64,000 nucleotides of DNA, from contig OY740774.1 of the NCBI GenBank assembly GCA_963513935.1, positions 87,004,385 to 87,068,384 of the forward strand, written 5' to 3'. The notes under the pieces were generated by a model. The model saw only the letters and a program-made list of their open reading frames with translations. It did no database searches and was not told where the DNA came from. How positions within the stretch are numbered: position 1 is the first letter of the stretch; every line of letters begins with the position of its first letter. The DNA is from Aphrophora alni (lineage: Eukaryota > Arthropoda > Insecta > Hemiptera > Aphrophoridae). The position numbers and the translations under genes were made by a program. Below are positions 1 through 11,690 of the stretch, in pieces.

Positions 1-545
1 ATAAACGTACGTCAAAGCCCGAATATTTGTTCATTAAAACATTTATATTTATTGCTTTACGTGAAAGCGTGGATCTTAGTACAAAGTCGAAGATAACCTC
101 AAAAAAAAATACAGACTGATATAAATGATGAAGTGACATTTAATTACAGGAAATAACATTTTATTTAAAATAAATTGAAATCTCAAACTCTTATTTTAGT
201 TTAGTTAGACTGCTTAATACATTGTTAGGAGAGTTATCCACAAGTGTCTGTAGTTGACAAGTTAGAAACAATATTAATTACAACTTGGCCTAACATTGGC
301 AACATGGCGTCACCAAGTATTGCTACTACTTGACAAGTTGAGTTTACACAGTTTAAAGGTTAGGCCGTGATTTGGGGAAACGGTGAAAAGTTACAATTGG
401 TTATTCCGGGGAAATTATCAATCAGTGAAACTTAGATGATTTAGAGTACAGTTAAACTAGACCTACTATTAATAACGCAGGACGTAACTAATTAAATATT
501 CCAGTTAGTTATTACAGACAAGGTTAAATATTTAAATTAATTCGA
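1..545. other. AT-rich DNA, no gene seen
   Basis: I see no coding frame, RNA gene or repeat with a clear partner elsewhere in this stretch. Confidence 0.6.
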
Positions 546-750
546 AACAGTTTAAAGGCGAAAACATCTCGGTCCTCATCGCCTTATAAAAAGAAGAGGA
601 AAATTAACAAAATAAAATAAATAAAAAACTAATCCACGAATAATCTAATAATATCAGGGTCGAATATAATTGAAACTCCTGATAAGAAAGATACAATAGA
701 GAGAGAGATATTACGAAAAGATACATGGAGACGAGTGTAGATTTTGCTTA
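546..750 (+). repeat. Dispersed repeat family D, copy 1
   Basis: This is one of about ten diverged copies of an unclassified dispersed repeat. The recognisable core is CTCGGTCnTCATCGCCTT followed by ATAAAA, then an A/G-rich stretch, then ACTCTAATAGCGTCAAGG and GGATCTAACTCAAGAC. Other plus-strand copies lie near 4507, 21275, 31039, 32940 and 53061; minus-strand copies lie near 35540, 54115, 56385 and 60690. The copies are too diverged to define ends. There is no open frame, so it could be an old SINE or MITE. Confidence 0.5.
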
Positions 751-1096
751 AGTTGCGCTCAAATCTTCTGCCACACAAGTACTCACAATGGTGGAGACTC
801 TATGGGGACAAAACAGTTTTAACTAAAAGTTATAATGAACACTAGACCTCCTGTCTTCAAAAACTTCTTTTTTTTTTAAATTCATTATGGATACTGTCAC
901 GTGACACGTGAGACTAACGATATTGATCAAGTGGTTAGAGTAAAATCACAATTACTAAAATACAATTTAGCAAAATATCAAAAGGAAATTAATAAAAGTT
1001 AAATGGTTTATGAATGAGTTGGTCGTTAAATTGCAATTTTCTATTTATTTAGATTACAGTGGAAGTAAATATTATGCTGTACCTATCGATGTATAA
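751..1096. other. AT-rich DNA with paired CACGTG boxes
   Basis: No gene is visible. The palindrome GTCACGTGAC (896-905) is followed at once by a second CACGTG (905-910). Such E-boxes can bind bHLH factors, but with no promoter or gene nearby this may be chance. Confidence 0.3.
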
Positions 1097-2445
1097 GCCT
1101 GGTGTGGTAGCCACCACTCTAGGATTATGGAAGGTAGTCACCACTCCAGATGTATGAAAGTTAGTCACCTCTCCAGGATTATGAATGTTAGTCACTACGA
1201 CAGGATAAGAATGGTAGTCACCATTCCAGGATTACGAATGGAAGTCACCAATACAGGATTATGAACTTTAGTCACCACTCCAGGATTATGAATGTTAGTC
1301 ACCACTCCAGAATTAAGAATGGTAGTCACCACTCCAGGATTTTGAATGTTAGTCACCACTCCAGGATTATGAATGGTACTCACCATTCCAGGATTACGAA
1401 TGGTAGTCACCACTCCAGGATTACGAATGGTAGTCACTACTCCAGGATTATGATTTTTAGTCACCACTCCAGGATTATAGAAGGTAGTCCCCACTCCAGG
1501 ATTATGAAAGGTGGTTGCCAATCTATGATTATCAATTTTAGTCACCACTCAAAGATTATAGAATATAGTCACCACTCCAAGATTATGAATGGTAGTCACC
1601 ATTCCAGGATTATGATTGCTAGTAACCACAACAAGATTATGAATGGTTGTCACCACTCTATGATTATGAATTTTAGTCACCACTCATAGGTTATATAATG
1701 TAGTCACCACTCCAGGATTATAAATTGTAGTCATCACTCCAGGATTATGAATGGTGGTCATCACTCTATGATTATGAATTTTAAGCAACACTCAAAGATT
1801 ATAGAATGTAGTCACCACTCCAGGATAATGGAAGGTAGTCACCACTCCAGGATTATGAATGGTACTCACCATTCCAGGATTACGAATGGTAGTCACCACT
1901 CCAGGATTACGAATGGTAGTCACCACTCCAGGATTATGATTTTTAGTCAACACTCCAGAATTATAGAAGGTAGTCACCACTCCAGGATTATGAAAGGTGG
2001 TTGCCACTCTATGATTATCAATTTTAGTCACCACTCAAAGATTATAGAATATAGTCACCACTCCAAGATTATGAATGGTAGTCACCATTCCAGGATTATG
2101 ATTGCTAGTAACCACAACAAGATTATGAATGGTTGTCACCATTCCAGGATTATGATTGCTAGTAACCACAACAAGATTATGAATGGTTGTCACCATTCCA
2201 GGATTATGAATTTTAGTCACCACTCAAAGGTTATAGAATGTAGTCACCACTCCAGTATTATAAATTGTAGTCATCACTCCAGGATTATGAATGGTGGTCA
2301 TCACTCTATGATTATGAATTTTAAGCAACACTCAAAGATTATAGAATGTAGTCACCACTCCAGGATAATGGAAGGTAGTCACCACTCCAAGATTATGAAT
2401 GTTAGTCCTACTGCAGCATTATGAATGGTAGTCCTCTCCAGGGTT
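1097..2445. repeat. 27-bp minisatellite with 18-unit higher-order period
   Basis: About 50 tandem copies of a 27-bp unit built around CACCACTCCAGGATTATGAA plus TGGTAGT. The unit length is divisible by three, so stop-free frames of up to 225 codons run through the array on both strands (plus-strand peptide repeat SHHSRIMNG). These are artefacts of repeat phase, not genes. The variant order repeats: the unit series starting at 1369 recurs at 1855, a shift of 486 bp or exactly 18 units. The second copy carries an extra 54-bp (two-unit) duplication near 2100-2210, so the third copy starts 540 bp further on. The first and last units are degenerate. Confidence 0.95.
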
Positions 2446-3484
2446 ATACATCGGTTAGTACAACTTTTTATTTTATAAACGACTACCGCACCACTAATAA
2501 GCCTCAATGTTTGGTTAGAAGAGTAAATGATCTGACTGCTGTATATTCCTAATCGCATCACTAACGCTCGCCTTGTAACCGTGCAGTATATGAGAGGTTG
2601 AAATTTTAAAATGGATAAAAAGGAATTAAATTATAAATTGTGTTCCTTTCAAACGAAATTACTAAAAAATTTGTAGACGCGTTTGGCCGTAACTGCGAAC
2701 AAATAAACACGTAGAAGAAGTATAACTTAGCCTCGCTCCATCTATGGAGATTTAAATGAGCTGATATATTATTAATTGCTATTAATAATAATAATAATTA
2801 TTATTAATAACAATAATTATTATTATTAATCTTAAGTTAGCCAGTAATACAAAAATATATATTAACACACTTTTAGTTAATGTAACTCTCACAGAATTGT
2901 TGTTTATTTACCACATCGAATCAGGAAAGTCCCTGATTTAGACTGATGTCTGTTACAAACTAGTAACCGCGATGATACTCTGTCAACCACAGAATTCTAA
3001 TCAACCATTTAACTTTCACTCATGCACACCAACATTAATAAAAAAAATCGGCGGCAAATATACTGGACAGGAGCTCACTTCTAATGAGTACAGGCTTGGT
3101 AGGTAAGGGTTTGGTTTTATCTTTTATGAAATAGACAGGTAGTATTGAAGTTCCTGTACGCTTTGCGTGTTTGAAATATTTGTTAAATAATAACTTTTGA
3201 AAATATACATAAATCTTCCTTTATCATGCGTTGTCGAGAACTAATGTATGTACAAAATAGTGGTGATGGGTGAAATAGTTTTCTAGAAGCAATGTTTGTA
3301 ATATTTACATTTCAACTTTCTGTCAAAGGAGCTCCGCTCGAAAATATTCAACAAGTTACAAAATATATCTTCCTATTTATCCTTAATAATACATTAATAT
3401 TTTAATAATTTAAAAGGCCAAAATAAATACTCAGTGAGAGGTAATGCACAAGTTTAGGGTAGAATAGGCAATCTGACAACTCAA
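2446..3484. other. AT-rich DNA with a TAA/TTA palindrome
   Basis: No gene seen. Around 2763-2833 a run of AATAATAAT faces its complement ATTATTATT and could form a long A/T hairpin. This is simple sequence rather than a recognisable element. Confidence 0.5.
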
Positions 3485-3720
3485 ATATAATATGATCCCA
3501 GCTGTCTTGATTGCGGAGCGGAAGACGACACGGCAGAGCATGCGATCTTTTACTGCCGCGGGGGGAGTCAGGAGAGGGAAGAGCTATCAACACAGCTTTG
3601 TTCACCTATTTCCACGACTAATATGATAGAAATTATGATAGAGGATGAGAAAAATGGAAGGCAATAGAGTTTCATTCTTAGAATTATTATGGGCAAACGA
3701 GGAAAATAGCTAAGGTGAGC
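3485..3720 (+). pseudogene. LINE reverse transcriptase C-terminal relic
   Basis: Read from 3491, the frame gives YDPSCLDCGAEDDTAEHAIF and continues with YCRGG. It contains C-X2-C-X8-H-X4-C (cysteine codons at 3503 and 3512), the zinc-knuckle-like motif that follows the reverse transcriptase domain in R1, I, LOA and related insect non-LTR elements. A stop lies just upstream (3488). The frame is interrupted by a stop at 3665, after which a weak continuation ends at a TAG near 3708. Base composition is far more GC-rich than the surroundings. Only the last 70-80 codons of ORF2 survive. The clade is not certain; an R1/I-like origin is inferred. Confidence 0.75.
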
Positions 3721-3965
3721 TGACATAGAGCTCCAGTTTCGGTGTTCGACCAACCGGTCGATGGGATGGTGGATTAATTTTGTGGGGTAGTGATTTTTTC
3801 TCTGCGAAGTAATGTCGCAAGATGGTCCCTCAGAGGAGGAAAAAGAGGGTGGAAGGTTTTGGTTTTACCGGGGTAGGGAGGCCGTCCACCACCTTCAGTC
3901 CCCGGACAAAGTCATAAAGATTTTTTCATTTTTCCTTCCAAAGAAAAAGAAAAAACTCAAATATA
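3485..3965 (+). mobile_element. 5'-truncated non-LTR retrotransposon (LINE) 3' end
   Basis: The ORF2 relic is followed by about 240 bp of GC-rich sequence containing TTTTACCGGGGTAGGGAGG, then an A-rich run near 3940-3960. This order (CCHC tail, 3' UTR, A-rich end) fits a heavily 5'-truncated LINE insertion. Target-site duplications could not be recognised. It is dead: the open frame is broken and the polymerase domain is absent. Confidence 0.7.
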
Positions 3966-4506
3966 TGGATGAAAATATTTTTATGGGTTCTGGTAGCTAT
4001 ATTATTTAAATCGTCATTTCTATTATCAACAGTGAATCGGAAATCGTTATTAAGTCTCTCCTTAAGGATAATCTGTAAACTTTTATAAAACACGATGCGG
4101 ATTATATTTGTCTAAGTTTTCTACAAAGCCAAATGCAACGAACTGGATTTTATGACAAAACTTTTTTAAACAAATGTTCATCGCAGAAAAATCAAAATTC
4201 CAAAGATAAAGTCATTGAAAGTAGAATCGTAAGATATACACTTGATGTTTCTAATGTAATCAAATTTAATTAAGAAAGTAGTAGTGTTCTTTTTATTTAA
4301 ATATCTATATTGTTGCTAAAAATTATTGTATTTAAATTACAGTGTATAATTTTCTACCTTTTGATGAGAAATATAATATATTTAATTCAGGTTGACAAAT
4401 AACTTGTATTTAGGGAATGTTGTAACTTAATTTTTTTTTTTACATTTTTGAGTAAAGAAAATATGACATGACGAGATTTCTATAGATCTTAAATTATTGT
4501 CGTTGT
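3966..4506. other. AT-rich DNA, nothing recognised
   Basis: No coding frame, RNA or repeat partner was found. Confidence 0.5.
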
Positions 4507-4720
4507 TGTTTAAAAGCGTAAACCCTCTCCTTCATCATTACTTTATTGAAAAAGGAAGAAAAGAGGATAAAATAAACACTCTTTGCCCTAGAATACTCTA
4601 ATAGCGTCAGGTCTAAGGAGAACTAGAGCTGTTCAAGATAGACGTAATAAGAAAAATAAACGGCACACTTGTGTCTGTGAAGAGGCTCTGTTGGATCTAA
4701 TATGTTACGGTGGTCAGTTA
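4507..4720 (+). repeat. Dispersed repeat family D, copy 2
   Basis: It carries TACTCTAATAGCGTCAGG, then a GAGCTGTTCAAGATAGAC block, in the same order as the other family D copies. The 5' part is more diverged (CTCTCCTTCATCATTACTTT). Confidence 0.45.
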
Positions 4721-4958
4721 TCGAAATTTTGGACAGTTACTGTGCTATTTATTATAGTAGAGAGGTTGGTAACATTACTCTCTATAGATATATGAAATAA
4801 ACAACTTCTAAAATGGTCGTGATTTTGACATTTCGTATCTCGATATTTATAAACATTTAATAGTGATCTATATGAGTACACTATAAACCCATATATCGAA
4901 TTGCATTATACTTTAAGTTTTCTATCTGTTATCGTACTTACGAACACATGACATTGTC

Positions 4959-4965
4959 TACGACC

Positions 4966-5021
<56 letters not shown>
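4959..5021 (+). repeat. (ACGACA)n microsatellite
   Basis: About ten nearly perfect copies of the hexamer ACGACA follow one CGACCACGAC variant. It is a simple tandem repeat with no coding role visible. Confidence 0.95.
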
Positions 5022-6413
5022 AGACGAACGGTGTGTGGATAATCACTTTCCTTAAGTTACGATATGTAAAGATCAGGGGGAAAAAGTGGTCGAAATGTGA
5101 CGATTAACAAACTTACTCTATACTGCGTAAGTAAAGTAACTATTCCTAAATTGTCCGGTAGTAATGGTGTTTAAGTCGTCACTAGTTGATTAAGTGTGCT
5201 ATTAATATCATGGGATTTAAACATATCCAAAAAACAATGTTTGTTCATTCCAACCTGTGGATAGGCAGTGGGAGGGCCCACCATAAATAAACTGTGGTTG
5301 GCAATAGTTTAATTACAAATACAAAAATACCTTAACTGCTATAAAAGAAGAAATATAAAAAATACGAAGAACTAAATTTTACATTTTTCTAAGTTACGGA
5401 GCTGTAATATTCAAAGCACAGTAATAGTTAGTTAGGTTAGGTTAATATCACTAATCTTCAAATAAGTTTATAATTACATGAATATACTACAGACACTGTT
5501 TCACCCCCACCATTACAGTCCTAATGTATTACATTGAAGGGTCTTAATTTCTCAAAGGTCCTTTGATCTTTCAGAAACCTTACATGTTAAATTCCTTTTA
5601 TCCACATAACATTATTAGTAACAACGTCATTGTGTACATAATCTCATATATTACAAAGTTATTGTTTGATATCGGGCTAAAAACCATTTAATAAGGCAAG
5701 AAATTGGATTAGTAACCTTTATTTTGGTTATACAAAAACTTTTAGTGAAATATACGATATCCAGGTGGCATGTCGTCTTTCTGTTTTTAACGCTATTCTT
5801 TAAGAAACAAGAACAAAGAGAAGGCAACAATATGATACACTGATAGCACACTCCAAAAATAAATACGTTCATAAATAAAGGTGATATATGTATACGAATC
5901 ACGTAGGTTAGGCTCGTTGTAATTTCCTACAAGAAAGAGTTACAATAGGATCTTAAGAATACGAATAAAATAATATCTTCGAACAATAAGAAATTATGCA
6001 GTATTCTAAATATAACAAGTAATAACAAGAACAAGAAATATATTTTTCACTTGATATATACCTATAAGAAACAAATTATAAGTGCTGTAGTAGCCAGTGT
6101 ACTATGTTGTATGATGTATGTTACAGCCAATGTAACATTGAGAATGGCAACATTTTAAACGTGTTAAAAAATTTAACGATACAAATTTGCGATAAAATTA
6201 AATTTGTTAACATCTTAATGTTTCCAGCTTGAAAATAAAAGAAAACCGCCTTACGAATTGACCAAAAAGGATAATGAATCACTATTAAGTAATAATGTGA
6301 ATCGTGCAATAAAATTAAATAAAAATAAAACGCAAAAAACAAAACAAATTAAATGAATACAGTATATATATTACAGAAAAGGTAAAATAAAACTCATTGT
6401 ATTTGTATCCAAG
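5022..6413. other. AT-rich DNA with one family G repeat
   Basis: No gene seen. Around 5255-5310, on the minus strand, is a short dispersed motif with core ACCGTTTATTT then GGGCCCTCC. Related copies are at 12665-12735, 19990-20050, 36085-36140, 43625-43670 and 50500-50545. A two-unit TTAGGTTAGG lies near 5433. Confidence 0.45.
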
Positions 6414-6414
6414 T

Positions 6415-6872
6415 CACAAATTTTAATAAAAAGACTAAATTTGTCTGTCTGTATGACTTTTATAATTTTAGTAATTTAATTTCTTAATTATGACGCGGAT
6501 CTTTTCAATAATCAGATTCTCGCTCTATTGAGATCGTTAATACATCAAAATAAATATACAGTTAACATAACACAAACAGAAAAATACGCGCACAATAATA
6601 CAATTATGTACAAACTATAATAGCGTGTTCACATCCTCGAGTACGTATGGTCACCCAAAGTGTGTCAAACGCTGAGTACATTGTGTTATTGTACGCGTAT
6701 GTTTCTGTTTGTGTTATGTTAACTGTATATTTATTTTGATGTAATAACTACCTTAATAGAGCGAGAATCTGATGATGGAAAATATCCAAAACGCTTCATA
6801 AACAATTATGAAAATTACTAAAATTATAAAAATCACACAGACAGACGAAATTAATCTTTTTACTCAAAAGTG
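6415..6872. mobile_element. Foldback (MITE-like) element
   Basis: Two arms of roughly 195 bp face each other across a spacer of about 70 bp. The left arm holds TTTGTCTGTCTGT, AGATTCTCGCTCTATT, ATACAGTTAACATAACAC and AAACAGAAA; the right arm holds the reverse complements in mirror order. The arms match over most of their length with scattered mismatches and small indels. There is no open frame, so it is a non-autonomous element. No second copy was recognised in the window and target duplications are not clear. Confidence 0.8.
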
Positions 6873-8984
6873 ATATACTAATATTGTCCGATGCTTTTAA
6901 AAATTTATACTCCAAACAAATTCAAAATATAAACTCATACAGCCACACACCTGGCTTGATAGGTTGTTTAGTAATCGGTATTTCATTTATAATGTAGTAT
7001 AGATGAAAGGTTGTTATCATTTAAAACTGTTACATTCCACACATAAACCTCTATTTTCAGAAGTAAGGTATACCTCAAATATCCCAAAAGTTAAATTTAT
7101 CAATACCATAATAATTCTACTAGTTTCGATTTTCTACAGTAAATCTTTCAAAAATTACAAATTTGTCTTTAAAATTTTGCACAAATGTTTTATCTTTTTT
7201 ACAAATTTGAATTCCGAAACTTTAAACGAAATTTGTTTTTAAGAAATTTTTTCTCATTTCACACTTTCATATTATTTTGTTTAAGGGTCTTTAGTTTAGA
7301 CAACTTATTAGGACACAAATTAGACCCCATTGATCCCTTGTAGAGCAAACATACTTCAGTTTAGTGGTTTAAACCCAATGTTTGCTGATAACAGACAACC
7401 AATGTGATTGTATTAGTCATGGAGATAAGGGCAGAGTGTACTGAATAGGGTTTACTTAGTAAACCTTAGTAGCACCTAATGGTACGTATAATTCCTTTAA
7501 TATGACAACATAAGGAAATGAAACTAAGAGTATGGTAAGCTCCAGAATTTTTGTAACACTAAAAATTGTGCTCATCCTAAATAAATGTAATATTGAAAAT
7601 ATTGATTCAGTCAACATAAATATGCAATTTAACTTCCCTAATAAATTGGTAATTATTAAACTAACGAATATTCTTGTTTTATTACAAACCACGAACACAG
7701 CCCACCAAAATACATAAATACTGTGAGTTTAAACAAAATCTGACAATAATTAAATAGATTAACTAATCTGTGAATTAAATCTCTGCATAAAGATATATAT
7801 ATATAACTTATAAGTATGTAATAGTTAGTAAAATGCTGCTCCACTGTTAATTTGTTCACTATGCTGTATTATACCTCAGTGAAGACATTAACAATTGAAG
7901 CATTAAAAATATATATTTATTGACTAAGAATATTCAAAGTGATTTGAAAACTCCATAAATGTGTCTGAACAGTATTCTCTTATTAAACATAGTCTTTATG
8001 CCATAATCAAATTCTCAAGCATTAAAGTAAAGGGTTCATTCAGCATTTACTAAAATGAGCTTAAACAAATAAAGTTACTTCACTTGTACGAAGATTTCTA
8101 TCCAATGTTTATAACAATTATAGACAGTATCCAAAGATCGAAAATATTGTGGACACATTACATAAACCTTTCCATGCGTATGAAAGTAAAAGTGTTTATT
8201 TACAGAAACCAAATCCTTCCTTTTAAGCCATACTCAGCAACTTTTTATGATTTGGTTGGAACCAATAACAGTGTGATATATGGGTTTCAATAACACAGAC
8301 TTAGGGCAACCATGTTAGAAGATTTATTTGAGAAAATAACGCAGATCCCACCTTAGTCGAAATTTATAAATGTAATAAAAGATATCAGTTTTTCTTTTGC
8401 TTTAATTTGGTGTTATGTAAATATACAGAGTGGAGTAGACAATGAATGCTGTACAAAAATATGCATTAACTTACTCTAATACTCATTTACAAAATAAGAT
8501 ATTAAGTAAGAATAATATTGATCTTTAAATCGTCAATAGAAGTACCGATGAGTTTTTTAATTTAAATAGTGAAAAAAGGGAAATATCTAATTTTGTTTCT
8601 TCCTAAGTTTCCCATGTATTTTTTATGAAAAATAATATGGTATAGAAAGGTTTCAGCCCTTATCAATTAAAAATAAACTCTTAACGTGCATCGCTTGAGT
8701 CATAAATATCCCTCAGGAAATCGTGTATTTTATTGAATGAGTTTATACTAACGGCTAAAAGATTAACTTTCGTTTTTCTTACAAGATATTAGTTTTTTAC
8801 AAAATTTACATGGGTTTAGCTTTTTTTTTACGGTAACTCCCGAACCTGAATCTGTGGAGACATGGTCATCAATTATTTTTCTATTGGATTCATTGAAATA
8901 ATATTTTGATACGATAAGATCAAAATCGTTAGTGTTATTAAGTTTTATCAAAATTTGCCTATCTTACTAGAAGAATAATTTTTG
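6873..8984. other. AT-rich DNA, no gene or element recognised
   Basis: Short open frames here (for example 7003-7242 and 8084-8293) have the composition expected of random AT-rich sequence and show no domain. A short (TA)n run lies near 7792-7804. Confidence 0.5.
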
Positions 8985-9560
8985 TAATCCAGCATTCAGA
9001 ATATGTTATGGATATTGACATTTAGACATAATTTTGTAACTTTGTTAAAATCACTTGATCCACAATATTCAGAAAATAGTTGAAGGTACTTACGAAATAG
9101 GAAATAGTTGACAAATTTATGAAACTTGTTAAAGGCATAGCTCCAACATTATGAAACTTATTAAAGATACAGTTCCACAATATTGAGGACATATTTAAAT
9201 AAAATTGTTCCACAAAATTCAGAACCTTTTAAAATCAGAGTTCCAAGAAAATCTGAAACATGTTAAAAATTCAATTTCGGAAATTTGAAAAATACGCTAT
9301 GATCACTTGGTCTATAATATTCAGGAACTTGTTAAACACCTGATCCAGAAACACACCAAGGCACGGTTCCACAACATTATGGTACTTGTTCAAGATACAG
9401 TTCCAGAATATTTAGAATATTATTAAATACACTTATCCCACAATATTCAAAACTATTTATGGCACAGTTCCACATAATTATGAAACTTGTGAAGGCAATG
9501 TTCCACAAAATTCAGAAACTTCTTAGAGTCAATGTTCAGCTAATTTCCGAAATGCTAATT
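8985..9560. repeat. Degenerate ~34-bp minisatellite
   Basis: About sixteen diverged repeats follow the pattern GTTCCACAATATTCAGAAAC then TTGTTAAAGACACA, with unit length 33-38 bp. TTCCAC and ACTTGTTA recur at regular spacing through the whole stretch. Units have drifted strongly, so this is an old array no longer homogenised, in contrast to the one at 1.1-2.4 kb. Confidence 0.8.
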
Positions 9561-9712
9561 CAAGAGGAACATAAGCACTTACGTTGTCGTGGTAGGTACT
9601 GTTTCTGAATTCATGTACTTACAACTCTCAAAAAGAAATCATTTTAAAATGAAAAAAAACATCTCCTACAAATCTCCAAAAGAAGTGTAGGCAATTTTCA
9701 AATTAAAAAATA

Positions 9713-10110
9713 TGTGTGATACTGCAAAGTGGAGTCATTCCAACTGGAGATTGTATATATTATATTGTAGATACTAATGAAGCTATTTACTATGAAACAC
9801 CAACCAGGATTCTTGTAACAGATGTTAGTTTAACTATAACTCGACTGCGAAATGATGATAAAAGTTTTTTTTTCTCTTTAATCATGTTTGCTCTTAGTCA
9901 ATGTGATATCATATTTGCTGATTGCCAACGTATCCGAAATAAGCTTTCAGAGGTCGATTTAGGTAAACAGTTTGCTAGGAATAACTATTGCTAATGACTA
10001 TCGAAATATACCAAACATTACTTGTCCAGCAATATTTTAATTCTCTGGATATAATAGAACTTGATTTGGTTGAAGATCCGGTATGTTTTGATGGTGGTGT
10101 GATATGTTAG
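9713..10110 (+). pseudogene. Unidentified coding-like relic, two frames
   Basis: A frame open from before 9716 to a TAA at 9992-9994 reads 92 codons from a non-ATG start, with mixed composition (segments ETPTRILVTDVSLTITRLRN and CDIIFADCQRIRNKLSEVDL). A second frame starts with ATG at 9994, overlapping the stop as TAATG, and runs 38 codons (MTIEIYQTLLVQQYFNSLDI and onward) to TAG at 10108. The residue mix is less AT-biased than neighbouring random frames, which suggests a decayed exon or transposon ORF with a frameshift near 9993. I do not recognise the family, and it could still be chance. Confidence 0.3.
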
Positions 10111-11380
10111 AAAATTCATTTTATAATAAAACTATGTAACACAAGTATAATAATTATAAAAGGGTTGTGTTACAACAACAAAGTCAAGTTACATATTTAT
10201 GAATAGCTTTGAGAATAAGAACATATATAACAGTTTAGGTTGGACAAAGCAATGATTACTTTTAGCAGTCTAATGGTGTTAACTGATAAAATGAAATAGT
10301 GGTGAAAAAATGATCCAAAATATGTTCCAAAAAATTTCTACTCAACCATCCCATATTGCTTCATTCACATATTGCTTCATTCACTTGTGGCAGTAAGTAC
10401 AGTGGGAGACAAAACGAGAAGGGGCGGAGTTTAGCGGAGTGGAACAGTTAGGAAGGCTATATAAAATGAATTTCCAAGCGGATGAGAGAGTTAATAAGTA
10501 TTTTGTGAAGATCCAGATACTAAAAAACGTTTTCACTAGGAATAATAAGGCGATGAGATAAAAGTAAATTTATAACAATTGTATGAAACACAATTGAGTA
10601 TATATTTGTTTTAATTGTGTCCCATACTAAATCTTATTTAAGTTGACTATGATGATATAACCTATAGTGAGTTCATAGTTGAGTGGATATAAATTTGTGG
10701 GACACTTCGGGATAGATAAAGACTGGGAAACTGCAGTCGTTCCTGTCAAATTGCAGTCTGAGTTAACACATCTGCTGAAACGTTAAAGTCTAAAAATATC
10801 TCTCTGTGCTTTCCTTGCAGAAAAAGTGGAACATGTTATGATTCTGTATTAAAAGTATGTGTTTTTGTCACCACTTGAATTACCAGAAATTAGACCTAAG
10901 TTAACGGAACTTAATATATTATGAATTGGTAAAAAAATATGGAATTGTTTGTAAATCTAATAAAGACACCCGTTTAGTCGAGTACTGGAATTTTTCCATA
11001 CAAAAATTATTATCATTAGCTTCTGTAAATACTAATCATTAATAAAACAAGTATAATACAACCTATATCCTTCAGGAGCTCCCTTATAGTGTAAGGGTGT
11101 GGTTAATAGGAGTAACTTAAATAATCTTCCTGAAAATTTATAAAATAAAAGTTCAGGAAGAAGGTTTCAAGGGTTCATTTAGACCTCAACTTATGGAACA
11201 CACATTCTGTTCAAGAGGAGTACTTCAATTCTGGTGGTAGACATGTGATGTGGAATTTATAATGTATGTGCATTTTAGGTGAAATTCAAAATTCGTTTTA
11301 TATCAAATAAACTTTTATTTTATGATAAAATACTTTGCCAGTGTAATGAAGAATAGACAAATATAGTGTCAAATAAACTG
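10111..11380. other. AT-rich DNA with one promoter-like spot
   Basis: No gene seen. GGGGCGGAG (10421-10429) is followed about 30 bp later by TATATAAAA (10458-10466), a combination resembling a GC box and TATA box, but no transcript or open frame follows. Confidence 0.3.
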
Positions 11381-11690
11381 AGGGAAGTAAAAGGTACTGT
11401 CCTCTAGGGAAACTTTCAATGAGTGCAAGTCAAAGAGAGGTGTTGGTGATTATGAGGGATGACTCAGATTTCATATGCAGGACGGGAACTCACCAGTATA
11501 CCAATTCTATCAAGCCGTTCTAACAGTATTTAACGTTTTGGTCGATTAGGTTCTCCTGAGAGGTGTTGGTAAGTGTGTACTTTTTTACTTATTTGGATTC
11601 AGTCTATATTCGGGGATGGTGCTGAGTGTTATCCTCCTCGGGTCACAAGAATCTTTTTTCTTATTTTAAAATAACGTTTAATTTATTATT
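11381..11690. other. Less AT-rich segment, unidentified
   Basis: Base composition rises to near 45% GC by eye. There is no frame longer than a few dozen codons and no inverted or tandem structure. It may be an old transposon fragment; I cannot assign it. Confidence 0.25.

Noticed and set aside
1195..2424. Open frames of up to 225 codons on both strands
   Set aside because: They are phase artefacts of a 27-bp tandem repeat: the same 9-residue peptide repeats and no start or domain is conserved.
1097..2445. CRISPR-like regular array
   Set aside because: The whole 27-bp unit is repeated head to tail with no unique spacers, and the sequence is eukaryotic.
10421..10466. GC box plus TATA box promoter
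   Set aside because: No initiator at the expected distance and no transcript or open frame follows; a chance match is likely.
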